From positions 1 to 63,835 of the forward strand of contig JAHEYB010000013.1 of assembly GCA_023251805.1 (NCBI GenBank): a stretch of DNA of 63,835 nt. Direction: 5' to 3'. Numbering within the stretch: the first letter of the stretch is position 1; the number at the start of each line of letters is the position of its first letter. The stretch comes from Bacteroidota bacterium. Its GTDB lineage: Bacteria; Bacteroidota; Bacteroidia; 2-12-FULL-35-15. Below are positions 43,501 to 51,234 of this stretch, in pieces. The notes under the pieces were generated by a model, which had not been told where the DNA came from, searched no databases, and saw only the letters and a list, made by a program, of their open reading frames with translations. The position numbers and the translations under genes were made by a program.

Positions 43501-43553
43501 CTCTTCGCTATTTGAGAGAAGAATAGTAGCAGAATAAAAAATATCTTTTTCAT
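40524..43553 (-). CDS. Exported M1-family metallopeptidase, large
   Basis: 1009 residues with a signal peptide (MKKIFFILLLFFSQIAKSQ). An aminopeptidase-N beta domain precedes the zinc site H365-E-V-G-H369 and E388 (GWMDEGLNSF), again the exact M1 spacing. The active-site lead-in is AGGGMEYPNITVIGG. After the catalytic domain come a linker of about 150 residues and a C-terminal part (about 650-1009) rich in amphipathic beta strands that ends in a terminal Phe-Ser-Leu, resembling an outer-membrane barrel region. It could be an outer-membrane-anchored peptidase; a T9SS CTD is not seen. Relatives are common in Bacteroidota. The MITE-like element is immediately downstream. Confidence 0.9.
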   Translation of the reverse strand: MKKIFFILLLFFSQIAKSQTYFQQEVNYNINVKLDDIKNEFTADESVEYINNSPTTLNFLYMHLWPNAYKENTTQLAKQLIESGSTVLYYATDDEKGYIDQLDFKVNGQTVKWDYLKDSIDICKIILNEPLKSGEKIIISTPFHVKIPSGKISRMGHIGQSYQITQWYPKPAVFDRTGWNQMPYLNQGEFYSEFGSFDVSITLPKNYVLGATGDMVDGEKEIEWLEQNVKATEAMTSFDKEDLAFPVSDAETKTLRFKQKNVHDFAWFCDKRYHVLKGEVITPHNKNKVTTWTMFTNAEGSLWKNSIQYMNDAIYYYSLWNGDYPYAHCTAVDGTISAGGGMEYPNITVIGGSGNAFQLDLVITHEVGHNWFYGMLGSNEREHGWMDEGLNSFNEHRYVETKYPDQKLIGNVADGPIGRMFDLARYKHKTQYDLSYLFDAAKNEDQPIETPSYDFTPINYGGVMYSKTAIVMDYLMAYLGEAELDKAMQAYFDEWHFKHPLPGDFRASIEKTTGKNLSWLFDGLINSAKKLDYKVTFVHKNQDGSWDIGVKNKGEISGPVFLQGIKDGKLIGEVTYDGFSGKQALTFPPSEIDYFKIDLREDMPEINRNNNRIRTKGLFKKTETIKFQFLGSLDNPDKTQLFWTPVGAWNNYNKWMFGLALYNNLIPQKKFEFELMPLYCQSTQDFAGYGHIAYNVFPKNRLQQVVLGIAASRYAYSNHPDDANGDPLNLNFNKIAPELFIKLKKAELTSPYNFTIRYRNISILKELYKGNYAVRPVIYSRDTLTTNFNNLIFSFSKNDAITPYDVNFDFQQGEKIVKASVTANYSYNFKKKNKGVDIRFFAGTFIGTEATDAGPYRFRMSGQTGSQDYLFDHVYLGRSEQINDGEVLSNQFTDTDGGMKIYSPLGQSNTWLAALNLKTSLGNMKLPINLYADIGTADKKSLLNEDVLYDAGVCISFRKNFFEIYFPIAMSENIQDYNKANNISYLETIRFTLNLNLINPFGLIRNFSL

Positions 43554-43573
43554 ATTTTAGTTCTAACCATCAA

Positions 43574-43598
43574 TGCTTCGACTAAGCTCAGCATGACA
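43574..43598 (+). repeat. TTCGACTAAGCTCAG repeat
   Basis: TGCTTCGACTAAGCTCAGCA followed by TGACA: another copy of the 10118-type arm, with its own TGC/GCA ends, between the M1 peptidase and the TlpA-like gene. Confidence 0.65.
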
Positions 43599-43607
43599 GT
43601 ATCATTT

Positions 43608-44738
43608 TTATTTAAAAAGTTCTTCAAGTTTTTTTTCTAATGCTTCGCCTCGTAAATTTTTGGCAATAATTTTCCCATCTCTATCAATCAAAACATTTGT
43701 AGGAATAGAATTAAAATTGTACAAACCCACAACAGGCGATTGCCACTGGTTAAAATCGCAAACGTGGTTATTCCAGGATAAACCATCCGCCTTAATTGCT
43801 TGTTTCCATTTGCCCATATCTTTATCCAATGAAACGCTATAAATATCAAACCCTTTAGTTTTGTATTTATTGTATGCTTTTACCACATTAGGATTTTCAG
43901 CGCGACAAGGACCGCACCAAGATGCCCAAAAATCTATCAATACAATTCTGCCTTTTAAGGAAGAAAGAGCCAAAGGTTTTTCATCAGGTGTATTCATACT
44001 AATCTCAGGAGCCATAGAGCCAATGGCTAATTTTCTGCCAGAGCTAACACCTTCGTGAAATGCTTTGATGTATGGTGAATTAGGATATTTAGCAAAAAGT
44101 CCATCATCCAGTTTAAAATAGATGTCCATAAATTCATCGGGTTGCAGTTGTTGAATGGCAGCTAACGATGCAAAAGAGGAAGGATGTTTCTCGATAAATG
44201 ATTTTAAATATTGGTTATGCTCATCTACTAATTGGGTAAAAGGTTTTTCCAATTCTTTGCTCATTGAATCGATTCTAAGGGAATCCATTTTTGTGAGGTT
44301 CACAAATGCTTGAAATATTTTTGTGATAGAATCTCGTTTACGATAACTTGCTGCAGATGTTTGATTAATTTCCCAAAATAATTTTGAGTCTTCAGAACCC
44401 TCTACATTGTATGAGTTTCCTAAATCTGCAATGTCACCCGTTATAGAAACAGACTGGTTGGCATCAAAAATAAATGTTGCAAAATTTCTGTCGGATGTTT
44501 TTAAACGGTAAAATCCAATTTCGGTAATCACAGGATTCATTGTGAATTCACCATTTTCATCCAATATTGCGGTGTCCACTTTTTTTAATCCATCGGTTGC
44601 CATTTGCTCTAAGAAAAGCGTGTCGCCATGAGCATTACCCAGTTTTCCTTTTAACTCAAATCCGGAAGAAGAATCAGAATCTGAGCAAGCTGAAATTAAC
44701 AGAATAGACAATGCAATGTAGAAGTGTAAGATTTTCAT
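43608..44738 (-). CDS. TlpA-like thiol-disulfide oxidoreductase lipoprotein (DUF4369 + thioredoxin)
   Basis: 376 residues. The lipoprotein signal ends in LLISAC18SDS. An N-terminal DUF4369 domain (about 25-120, FELKGKLGNAHGDTLFLEQM) precedes a helical linker and a C-terminal thioredoxin fold (about 238-376) with the active site WASWCGPCRAEN and the cis-Pro loop SIPTNVLIDRDGKII. It should reduce disulfides of exported proteins or cytochromes in the periplasm. This architecture is typical of Bacteroidota. A TTCGACT repeat follows it. Confidence 0.92.
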   Translation of the reverse strand: MKILHFYIALSILLISACSDSDSSSGFELKGKLGNAHGDTLFLEQMATDGLKKVDTAILDENGEFTMNPVITEIGFYRLKTSDRNFATFIFDANQSVSITGDIADLGNSYNVEGSEDSKLFWEINQTSAASYRKRDSITKIFQAFVNLTKMDSLRIDSMSKELEKPFTQLVDEHNQYLKSFIEKHPSSFASLAAIQQLQPDEFMDIYFKLDDGLFAKYPNSPYIKAFHEGVSSGRKLAIGSMAPEISMNTPDEKPLALSSLKGRIVLIDFWASWCGPCRAENPNVVKAYNKYKTKGFDIYSVSLDKDMGKWKQAIKADGLSWNNHVCDFNQWQSPVVGLYNFNSIPTNVLIDRDGKIIAKNLRGEALEKKLEELFK

Positions 44739-44780
44739 AATATTTCATTTTCAAATTAACACATTTTCAAATTACCTTTT

Positions 44781-46229
44781 TCATTTTTCTAACATCTCCT
44801 TCACCAGTTCGGTCGCAATTTTCGGGTCGGCTTTTCCTTTTGATAATTTCATAACTTCTCCCATGAATAAGCCAAGTAAGTTCGATTTTCCATTTTTATA
44901 TTCGATTACTTTTTCGGGATATTTTGCAATGGCTTCTTTTATAAATTCGGTTAAAGCAGCACTGTCACTTTCTTGTATCCAATTGTTTTCCGAAGCAATT
45001 TCTGCAGGAGATTTTGTATTATCTTCCAACATCTTTGGAAATATTTTTTGTGTAGCGATGGTATGGCTTACTTTTCCGCTATCAATAAAGTTCACTAATT
45101 CTGCAATACGTTCAGGAGTAATTTTAAAGTCTGAAATGTGTAATGCACTATCATTTAAATGTGATTTTATTTGAACAGTTAACCAGTTGGAAGCGGCCTT
45201 TGCATTTTTCGTTTTTTCAATAATTTTTTCGAAGTACAAAGCAATTTCTTTAGAGTCGGTTAAAACACCGGCATCGTATTCGGATAAACCCAGACCTGTA
45301 TATTTTTTGAATAGTTCATTTGGCAAAGGAGGCAACAATAGTTTTACTTTTTCGATGTATTCTTTTGAAACAATCACAGGTTGTAAATCAGGCTCCGGAA
45401 AATACCGATAGTCGTTGGCCATTTCCTTGCTTCGCATCAAATAAGTTGTTCCGTTCACGGCATCAAATCCCATTGTGTCTTGCGAAATTTGTCCACCACT
45501 TTCAATAACATCTATTTGACGTTTTATTTCAAATTCGATGGCACGTTGAACATTTCGAATGGAATTCATATTTTTTGTTTCCGTTCGTTTGCCAAATTCT
45601 TTCGCACCTTTCAATCTCACAGAAACGTTTGCATCACAACGCATACTTCCTTCTTCCATGTTTCCGTCACAAATATCGAGGTAACGAACTAATTTACGAA
45701 CTTCAGTAACATATTGATAAGCTTCTTCTCCAGAACGAATATCCGGTTCGCTTACAATTTCCAAAAGTGCCACACCAGCACGATTTAAATCGATTAAGGT
45801 ATCAAAAGGGTCGATGTCGTGAATGCTTTTTCCGGCATCTTCCTCCATGTGAATGCGGGTGATGTTGATTTGTTTTTCGGAGCCATCACCTAATTTAATG
45901 GTGATGAATCCACCGGTACAAATGGGCGTTTTGTCTTGTGTAATTTGATAACCTTTTGGTAAGTCGGCATAAAAATAATTTTTACGAGCATATTCATTTA
46001 CTTCACGAATAGTACTTTTGCAAGCGAGACCTAATCTTAGAGCATATTCAATCACACGCTTATTTGATTTAGGTAATGTTCCGGGGTGGCCGAGGGTAAT
46101 CGGACTAACATTGGTATTTGGAAGAACACCAAACTCGGTAGAATCGCTGGAATACGCTTTGCTTTTGGTGGATAATTGCGTGTGAATTTCCAAACCAATA
46201 ACGGCCTCGTATTTATCGTAAATGCTCAT
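44781..46229 (-). CDS. gatB: Aspartyl/glutamyl-tRNA(Asn/Gln) amidotransferase subunit B
   Basis: 482 residues. The cradle domain with YEAVIGLEIHTQLSTKSK, the GatB signature YFYADLPKGYQITQ, the Mg/phosphate-binding region (GSMRCDANVSVR) and the C-terminal tail domains (PEKVIEYKNGKSNLLGLFMGEVMKLSKGKADP) are all present. It forms the GatCAB complex that turns Glu-tRNA(Gln) or Asp-tRNA(Asn) into the cognate aminoacyl-tRNA. gatA and gatC are not in the window, as is common in this phylum. A TATCTTTC box lies about 30 bases upstream on the minus strand. Confidence 0.97.
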   Translation of the reverse strand: MSIYDKYEAVIGLEIHTQLSTKSKAYSSDSTEFGVLPNTNVSPITLGHPGTLPKSNKRVIEYALRLGLACKSTIREVNEYARKNYFYADLPKGYQITQDKTPICTGGFITIKLGDGSEKQINITRIHMEEDAGKSIHDIDPFDTLIDLNRAGVALLEIVSEPDIRSGEEAYQYVTEVRKLVRYLDICDGNMEEGSMRCDANVSVRLKGAKEFGKRTETKNMNSIRNVQRAIEFEIKRQIDVIESGGQISQDTMGFDAVNGTTYLMRSKEMANDYRYFPEPDLQPVIVSKEYIEKVKLLLPPLPNELFKKYTGLGLSEYDAGVLTDSKEIALYFEKIIEKTKNAKAASNWLTVQIKSHLNDSALHISDFKITPERIAELVNFIDSGKVSHTIATQKIFPKMLEDNTKSPAEIASENNWIQESDSAALTEFIKEAIAKYPEKVIEYKNGKSNLLGLFMGEVMKLSKGKADPKIATELVKEMLEK

Positions 46230-46318
46230 TTTTTTGTATGCGGTTTTAAAGCGCGAAAGATACGAAAAAAATGAATGGGATTAAGAGGAAAATTGGGCGG
46301 TGATTGCTGATTATTTCG

Positions 46319-46326
46319 TAATTTTG
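46319..46326 (+). promoter_or_regulatory. Probable -7 box of the small-protein/nucleotidyltransferase pair
   Basis: TAATTTTG, 18 bases before the ATG at 46345, with TTG at 46293-46295 as a possible -33 element. Confidence 0.45.
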
Positions 46327-46344
46327 ATTGTCAATTTTGTTAAA

Positions 46345-46500
46345 ATGAGTCTCCCAGAAAAAAAAATATATTCAGAAGAAGAATTGTTTCAAATTCGTTT
46401 GAATCGAACTTATGAAGAACGATTCAGAACCTTAATGCAATTGATTCGAGTTGGTATGAAGATGAAGAATGCGAAAATTATTTATCCTGAAAAGAAGTAA
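46345..46500 (+). CDS. Small conserved partner of a nucleotidyltransferase (51 residues)
   Basis: 51 residues, MSLPEKKIYSEEELFQIRLN..., highly charged: two short helices (SEEELFQIRLNRTYEERFR and TLMQLIRVGMKMKNAK) and a basic tail. A more upstream in-frame start (46300) would add a hydrophobic stretch on top of the promoter, so I chose ATG 46345. The stop TAA shares its last base with the ATG of the nucleotidyltransferase (TAATG), a strict coupling. Similar short charged proteins beside DUF6036-like nucleotidyltransferases recur in Bacteroidota in my memory; the pair might be a toxin-antitoxin module but this is unproven. Confidence 0.6.
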   Translation: MSLPEKKIYSEEELFQIRLNRTYEERFRTLMQLIRVGMKMKNAKIIYPEKK

Positions 46501-46976
46501 TGGACATTTTAGATGAAGATGTATTAAAATTTTGGCGGTTGTTGAGTGTGAACGATGTGAAATATATTATGATTGGAGGGTTTGCAACTAGTTTGCATGG
46601 ATTCCATAGGATGACTGCTGATATAGATATTTGGCTAAAAGACACTTTAGAAAACAGAAAAAAACTTAGAAAAGTAATAAGGGAATTAGAGATAGGAGAT
46701 TTTAAAGAAATTGAGACGATGCAATTTATTCCTGGCTATTCTAGTTTTGCTTTAAATTCGGGATTCAATTTGGATATTATGACTTCGTTGAAAGGATTTG
46801 AACAGTCAGATTTTGATGAGTGTTTTGAACTATCTCCCTCAGCGATAATTGATGATATTCCAGTAAAATTTTTAAGTTTAAATCATTTGATTCGTGCTAA
46901 GAAAGAAGTCTTTAGAGAGAAGGATAAAATAGATTTAATAGAATTAGAAAAAATAAAAAAGGCTTCAGAAAAATAA
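46500..46976 (+). CDS. Nucleotidyltransferase-fold protein (DUF6036/MNT-like)
   Basis: 158 residues. The pol-beta-type core is seen in YIMIGGFATSLHGFHRMTADIDIWL (about 22-46): GG-x-ATSLHG-x2-R-x-TADIDIW is the nucleotidyltransferase signature with the DxD metal pair. A third acidic residue is likely in FNLDIMTSLKGF (about 90-100). A helical C-terminal region follows (KFLSLNHLIRAKKEVF). It may be a partner-acting AMPylating or nucleotide-transferring enzyme, as in MNT/HEPN and AbiEii systems. No HEPN gene is adjacent. A terminator overlaps its 3' end. Confidence 0.75.
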   Translation: MDILDEDVLKFWRLLSVNDVKYIMIGGFATSLHGFHRMTADIDIWLKDTLENRKKLRKVIRELEIGDFKEIETMQFIPGYSSFALNSGFNLDIMTSLKGFEQSDFDECFELSPSAIIDDIPVKFLSLNHLIRAKKEVFREKDKIDLIELEKIKKASEK

Positions 46977-46992
46977 TTCCTGAAGCCTTTTA
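46956..46992 (+). terminator. Terminator of the nucleotidyltransferase pair
   Basis: AAAAAGGCTTCAG and CTGAAGCCTTTT form a perfect stem; the hairpin starts inside the last codons of the gene (stop at 46974). Confidence 0.8.
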
Positions 46993-47003
46993 ATAATATC
47001 ATA

Positions 47004-47023
47004 GCCCCCTTTTCCAAAGGAGG
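47004..47023. repeat. GCCCCCTTTTCCAAAGGAGG element
   Basis: A short imperfect palindrome between two convergent genes that resembles the CCCCTCTTGAGAGGGG family in layout (pyrimidine run, centre, purine run). On the minus strand it lies downstream of the T9SS gene and may serve as its 3' hairpin. Confidence 0.4.
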
Positions 47024-47030
47024 ATTTTTT

Positions 47031-48455
47031 TTATTTCTTAATTACTTTACTAGAAAAATGAATATCATTTCCGGTAATTTTTAAAATATACATTCCACTT
47101 TCGTATTGGTCTAAATGAATTGATTTAGTTGTATTTCCAGCTCCGATTGTTTCTGTTTTAGCAAAAATTTTCTTCCCACTTATATCAAACAATTCAACCA
47201 ATAAATCATCCGATTGAATCATTTTGATAGAAATAGAGAAGTTGTTGCTGGTTGGATTCGGGAAAACAGAAATGTTGTTTTCTGTAACAGCATTTTCATG
47301 TATTCCTAAGGCAAAAGTTGCGTCTAAAACGTACAATCCATTTTGCATATCACCAACTAAAAATAATCCACTTGGCAAATCGATGTAAGCTCCCCAAGCA
47401 CCATGATAAGTAAAGGATGTTGGAAAGCCATCATTTAATCCATGAAGTGTATCGGTGTCAAAAAATCCGGTTTTAATAACATTGCTCGGATTGCTAATGT
47501 CAAAAATTTGTAAACCATCTTGGTAATAAGCAATTACTGCTCTATCAGTTCCCCATAAATAAGGATTGTGGGCAGTTGCACCTTGGTTAGATTTAACTGT
47601 ATCTAACATATTTACATTTGTTATATCAGTAACATCCAAAATTTTTACTGTTTTATTTGCAGGAACTTCGTCACAAAAAACTAAAGTGTGGCTATTTGGA
47701 GTTAGTGCGCTACTATGATTGTAACCTTGATCAACATACGAAGTGAGTGAATTGAGAGTTGTAAAATTATTTGCTCCAACATTGTATTTATAAAAATACA
47801 TTCCTTGGTTACCACAAGATGCATACACAGTATCGTTTCTTACCAACATATCGTGCACCCAAGTAATTGAAGGATCATCCTGATTTAAAGCACGAAGTAA
47901 AGTTGGCAGCTCAGGGTTGGCTAAGCTGTATACAGCCATAGAAAAGATTCCCCCAGGGATGTGTTCTTTTGCACTTCCAATGTATAATTTATCGCCATCA
48001 ATAAACAAGGTATGTGCACGTTCAAAAATAGTTGTATCATCATGAACAACATGAACCGAATCGGGTAAATAACTTAGGTCGATGATTTGAAAACTATTTG
48101 GAACAGCGTCATCGCTTATTGCATATAAATATTTTCCATATGTTTTATATTCTCTCCAAACGCAACCGCTTCTTCTGCCGGCAACAAAATCAATTTCTAC
48201 AGGATTTGTTGGAGTAGATATATCAATGATATGCGTTCCTAAGCCTGAACCTAAAATGGCATATTCCTTAAAAGAATCCGCTGTATCTACCCAGCCCCAA
48301 ACACTGTTGTATTTTATTCCATACGTTGCCTCTGGTGGTTGTAAAGGGTTGTACCAGTGTCCAACAAAATAAATATTTTGAGAACTGTATTGAGCTGATG
48401 AATTAATGCTTGCACAAAGTGCAATAATTATAACAAGAAAGTAATTTTTAGTCAT
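47031..48455 (-). CDS. Secreted choice-of-anchor B / LVIVD beta-propeller protein with T9SS domain
   Basis: 474 residues with a signal peptide (about 1-21). The mature region consists of repeated beta units with 'LGSGLGTHIIDISTPTNPVEIDFV', 'SFQIIDLSYLPDSVHVV' and 'DGLQIFDISNPSNVIKTGFF', the LVIVD pattern of a propeller. This matches the choice-of-anchor B family. The last ~80 residues (ISVFPNPTSNNFSISI ... YESGMYILKITGNDIHFSSKVI) are a type A T9SS sorting domain, so it should be delivered to the cell surface or outside. Role unknown. A TATCTTTA box lies about 25 bases upstream. Confidence 0.9.
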   Translation of the reverse strand: MTKNYFLVIIIALCASINSSAQYSSQNIYFVGHWYNPLQPPEATYGIKYNSVWGWVDTADSFKEYAILGSGLGTHIIDISTPTNPVEIDFVAGRRSGCVWREYKTYGKYLYAISDDAVPNSFQIIDLSYLPDSVHVVHDDTTIFERAHTLFIDGDKLYIGSAKEHIPGGIFSMAVYSLANPELPTLLRALNQDDPSITWVHDMLVRNDTVYASCGNQGMYFYKYNVGANNFTTLNSLTSYVDQGYNHSSALTPNSHTLVFCDEVPANKTVKILDVTDITNVNMLDTVKSNQGATAHNPYLWGTDRAVIAYYQDGLQIFDISNPSNVIKTGFFDTDTLHGLNDGFPTSFTYHGAWGAYIDLPSGLFLVGDMQNGLYVLDATFALGIHENAVTENNISVFPNPTSNNFSISIKMIQSDDLLVELFDISGKKIFAKTETIGAGNTTKSIHLDQYESGMYILKITGNDIHFSSKVIKK

Positions 48456-48489
48456 GGGGTATTTTTTCTTTTATTAAAGATACTAAATA

Positions 48490-49182
48490 CTATTCGTATT
48501 TCTCATTCAATATCCATTTTTTTGCCATTTCGTAATGAAATAGCTGCCCAATTACCCTATAACTGGCATCATTTATTGGATTGTCTCCCTTTAAATTTTC
48601 AGCCATTACACCTTTTTCAGGTTTATAATAATTGGCGTGAATAAATTTTATTTGTTTACCTTCTTTAGAAACAAATCCTACATGTGTATCCATTCCAACA
48701 ACATAAATTCCATCTGCACGATTTTTTAAATACTCAGTTACTTGTTCGATGGGTTTGTTTGAAAATCGTTTTACGTTCGGATTTATTTTTTTAATCATTG
48801 TTTCGGAAGCTAATTGCCCCCATTCAGAACGTGGAATGTCAAATCCAACATCGCGGATGACGGTAGTGACAAAATAACCACATGCAATTTTTCCTTGTTT
48901 AGGCACTTGTGTGATTCCATTAAAATCCCACTGTGTGTCATACCAATAGGTAAAAATTTCTTGAGTGATGTTGCGCAAAAATTCCTGTGAGTATTTGATG
49001 ATTGAATCCTTGCCTGAGCTGTCTGCTAAGATGTATGAGGCATTTATTTTTTCACGGGTCTCAACAATATTAGCTTTAAATTCTTCGTATGATAATGTAG
49101 GAGGAATTGTTTCCTTATTTGATGTTGTTTCAGCACTACACGATACAATGATGAAAACGAGAAAAAGAGAGAGAGGACGCAT
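48490..49182 (-). CDS. Lipoprotein with NlpC/P60-like cysteine peptidase fold
   Basis: 230 residues from ATG 49182 (MRPLSLFLVFIIVSCSAE), a clean lipoprotein signal with the Cys at residue 15; an in-frame GTG 27 bases upstream is less likely. The candidate catalytic Cys is in KIACGYFVTTVIRDVG and the His in VVGMDTHVGFVSKEGKQI, with FIHANYYKPEKGV following, the order and spacing of papain-like NlpC/P60 or amidase folds. A helical N-terminal part (about 40-85) precedes the enzyme domain. It may act on peptidoglycan stem peptides or on a small amide; I do not recognise the exact family. Confidence 0.65.
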   Translation of the reverse strand: MRPLSLFLVFIIVSCSAETTSNKETIPPTLSYEEFKANIVETREKINASYILADSSGKDSIIKYSQEFLRNITQEIFTYWYDTQWDFNGITQVPKQGKIACGYFVTTVIRDVGFDIPRSEWGQLASETMIKKINPNVKRFSNKPIEQVTEYLKNRADGIYVVGMDTHVGFVSKEGKQIKFIHANYYKPEKGVMAENLKGDNPINDASYRVIGQLFHYEMAKKWILNEKYE

Positions 49183-49233
49183 GGCGTTTTGGATTAGGGT
49201 ATACGCCACATAACGCGAAAGAAGAAAGAATTA

Positions 49234-50046
49234 TTACAACTCCTTCATCAATTCTTTCATGATAATCGTCATTTTTTTCTCAGCTTGTGCTGCTACTTCT
49301 TGAACTTCTTGATGTGTAACTTCTACAATTTTTCCTGGAACACCTAAGTCGGTGATGATAGACATTGCAAAGCACGGAATATCCATATGCCGAGCCACTA
49401 TTACTTCCGGAACAGTGCTCATTCCAACGGCATCAGCACCTAAAACTCTAACCATATTGTATTCGGCAGGAGTTTCAAATGTTGGTCCGGATAAGCCCAA
49501 GTAAACTCCTTCTTGCACTTTTATATTATTTGCCTCCGCCACCTTTTTAGCCTTTGCGATAATAGTTTTATCATAGGCTTCACTCATATCCGGGAAGCGT
49601 GGACCTAATTCTTTTATGTTTTTTCCGATAAGTGGATTAGAAGGAAAAAAATTAATATGATCTGTTTGAATCATCAAATCGCCAATTTCAAAATTTGGAT
49701 TTACACCTCCTGAAGCATTGGAAACAAAAAGATTTTTAATTCCTAATAGTTTCATTACACGAACAGGAAAAGTAACTTGTTGTAAGGTGTATCCTTCATA
49801 ATAATGAAAACGTCCTTGCATAGCTACCACATTTTTTCCTCCCAATTCACCAAAAATTAATTTACCCGAATGCCCTTCTACTGTTGATACGGGAAAGTTT
49901 GGAATTTCTTCGTAGGGAATAATATGTTTGATATTAATTTCTTTTACAAGTCCGCCAAGTCCCGTTCCTAAAATAATTCCAACTTCGGGTGTAAAGGAAA
50001 TTTTATTTTGAATGTATGCTGCTGTGCTTTTGATTTGCTCTAACAT
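49234..50046 (-). CDS. punA: Purine nucleoside phosphorylase, type I (trimeric)
   Basis: 270 residues from ATG 50046 ([32 protein letters not shown]). It phosphorolyses inosine/guanosine in purine salvage. Phosphate-binding [57 protein letters not shown] and the base-site region [14 protein letters not shown] are all present. A start 17 codons upstream is possible but would extend the overlap with lpxK. The ATG lies 44 bases inside the 3' end of lpxK, so the genes overlap strongly and are probably translationally coupled. Confidence 0.93.
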   Translation of the reverse strand: MLEQIKSTAAYIQNKISFTPEVGIILGTGLGGLVKEINIKHIIPYEEIPNFPVSTVEGHSGKLIFGELGGKNVVAMQGRFHYYEGYTLQQVTFPVRVMKLLGIKNLFVSNASGGVNPNFEIGDLMIQTDHINFFPSNPLIGKNIKELGPRFPDMSEAYDKTIIAKAKKVAEANNIKVQEGVYLGLSGPTFETPAEYNMVRVLGADAVGMSTVPEVIVARHMDIPCFAMSIITDLGVPGKIVEVTHQEVQEVAAQAEKKMTIIMKELMKEL

Positions 50047-51097
50047 AATGAAGTAGTTGTTCGTTGAATTCGTTTTTGTCTTTGTTGTGAAAATCAATTT
50101 CTATTGGGATATAAAAAAGAGGGAGATTCTTGATAGCCTCACCATACTCTGGACTTTTTAAACGCATTGCATCTTTTTCTGTTGTCAATATAATTTTATT
50201 TGCGGTTACAATATTATTAAATATTTTTTGAATATTGCCAATATCTGCTTTTGTGAAATGATGATGGTCGTTATATTTTATTGGAATGATATTTTTGACC
50301 TTATCTTTTAAATAATATTCCAGTGGCTTTGTGTTTGCAATACCTGTTAATAAAGCAACGGAGAAATTTCGCTCAAAATAATATTCTTTTGCCAATGGGT
50401 TTGTCGCCTCTCCTATAACCGGAATAAAATCTCCATACTTTATGTATGAAAAATAAACCTGTTGATGAGGCAGAGGCTTTATTTCATTTAGCAATCGTTT
50501 GCGTTCTATCGGCAATAATATTTCAGGACATTTTGTAACAATAATGATATCGGCTCGCTGGATGCCTGATTTAAATTCTCTTAAGCTTCCACTTGGTAAA
50601 ATTGTATCATTCAAATACAGTTTACTAAAGTCGGTGAGAACAATGTTTAGTCCCGGTTTTACTGCACGGTGCTGAAAGGCATCATCCAGTAATATCACTT
50701 GCAAGGATGGAAACTCTTTCATTAAATTATTTATTCCTCGCACTCGGTTTCCATCAACTGCTACTCGTAGTCCGCTGAATTTTTTCTTGAATTGCAAGGG
50801 TTCATCACCAATATCTTTTGCGGTAGATTGAGTATCTGATAACACATAACCACTTGTTTGTCTGCCATATCCTCTGCTAAGTGTAGCAATATAAAATTCG
50901 GGTTTTAAAAGGCGAATTAGGTATTCGATGTGTGGCGTTTTTCCTGTTCCTCCAACGGTTAGATTTCCCATTGAGATACTGGGAATAGCAAATTCTTTGG
51001 AAGAAAAAATCCCCCAATCGTAAAATTTATTTCGCATAAACACTATACAGCCATATAGTATCGAGAAAGGGAGCAATATAATTCGCAGAAACTTCAC
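50003..51097 (-). CDS. lpxK: Tetraacyldisaccharide 4'-kinase
   Basis: 364 residues. It phosphorylates the lipid A precursor DS-1-P to lipid IVA at the inner membrane. A hydrophobic N-terminal segment (1-20) anchors it. The Walker A motif is [12 protein letters not shown] (45-55), followed by the LpxK segments [38 protein letters not shown] and [13 protein letters not shown]. The C-terminus includes [11 protein letters not shown]. It begins with GTG (51097); no in-frame ATG is close. The start of punA lies inside its 3' end. Confidence 0.93.
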   Translation of the reverse strand: MKFLRIILLPFSILYGCIVFMRNKFYDWGIFSSKEFAIPSISMGNLTVGGTGKTPHIEYLIRLLKPEFYIATLSRGYGRQTSGYVLSDTQSTAKDIGDEPLQFKKKFSGLRVAVDGNRVRGINNLMKEFPSLQVILLDDAFQHRAVKPGLNIVLTDFSKLYLNDTILPSGSLREFKSGIQRADIIIVTKCPEILLPIERKRLLNEIKPLPHQQVYFSYIKYGDFIPVIGEATNPLAKEYYFERNFSVALLTGIANTKPLEYYLKDKVKNIIPIKYNDHHHFTKADIGNIQKIFNNIVTANKIILTTEKDAMRLKSPEYGEAIKNLPLFYIPIEIDFHNKDKNEFNEQLLHYVRANQKHSSIHSK

Positions 51098-51113
51098 AGC
51101 CCTAAGTTACAAA

Positions 51114-51234
51114 TTATGTGCAGATAAATCGATGTGCTGATGTGCAGATTTCTTTTAGTACTATTTTGTAGATTTGCTTTCCTAAGATAATACATATAGA
51201 TTCGTATATTCGTTTTTTATTCGCTATTAGTAAA
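51114..51234 (+). repeat. GATGTGC and TTCGTAT low-complexity repeats before the Nif3 gene
   Basis: GATGTGCT-GATGTGCA units (about 51131-51146) match the octamer at 15511. The ATTCGTATATTCGTT stretch at 51199-51213 matches the TTCGTATATTCGTGAA block before hldD (24352-24370) and, inverted, the sequence after proS (59340-59356). No clear promoter is seen in this 137-bp gap. Confidence 0.45.

Noticed and set aside
40524..43553. T9SS cargo status of the large M1 peptidase
   Set aside because: The C-terminus lacks the PNP..G.Y sorting pattern and instead ends in barrel-like strands.
46345..46976. Confident toxin-antitoxin assignment
   Set aside because: No HEPN toxin or known antitoxin motif; only the nucleotidyltransferase fold and tight coupling are visible.
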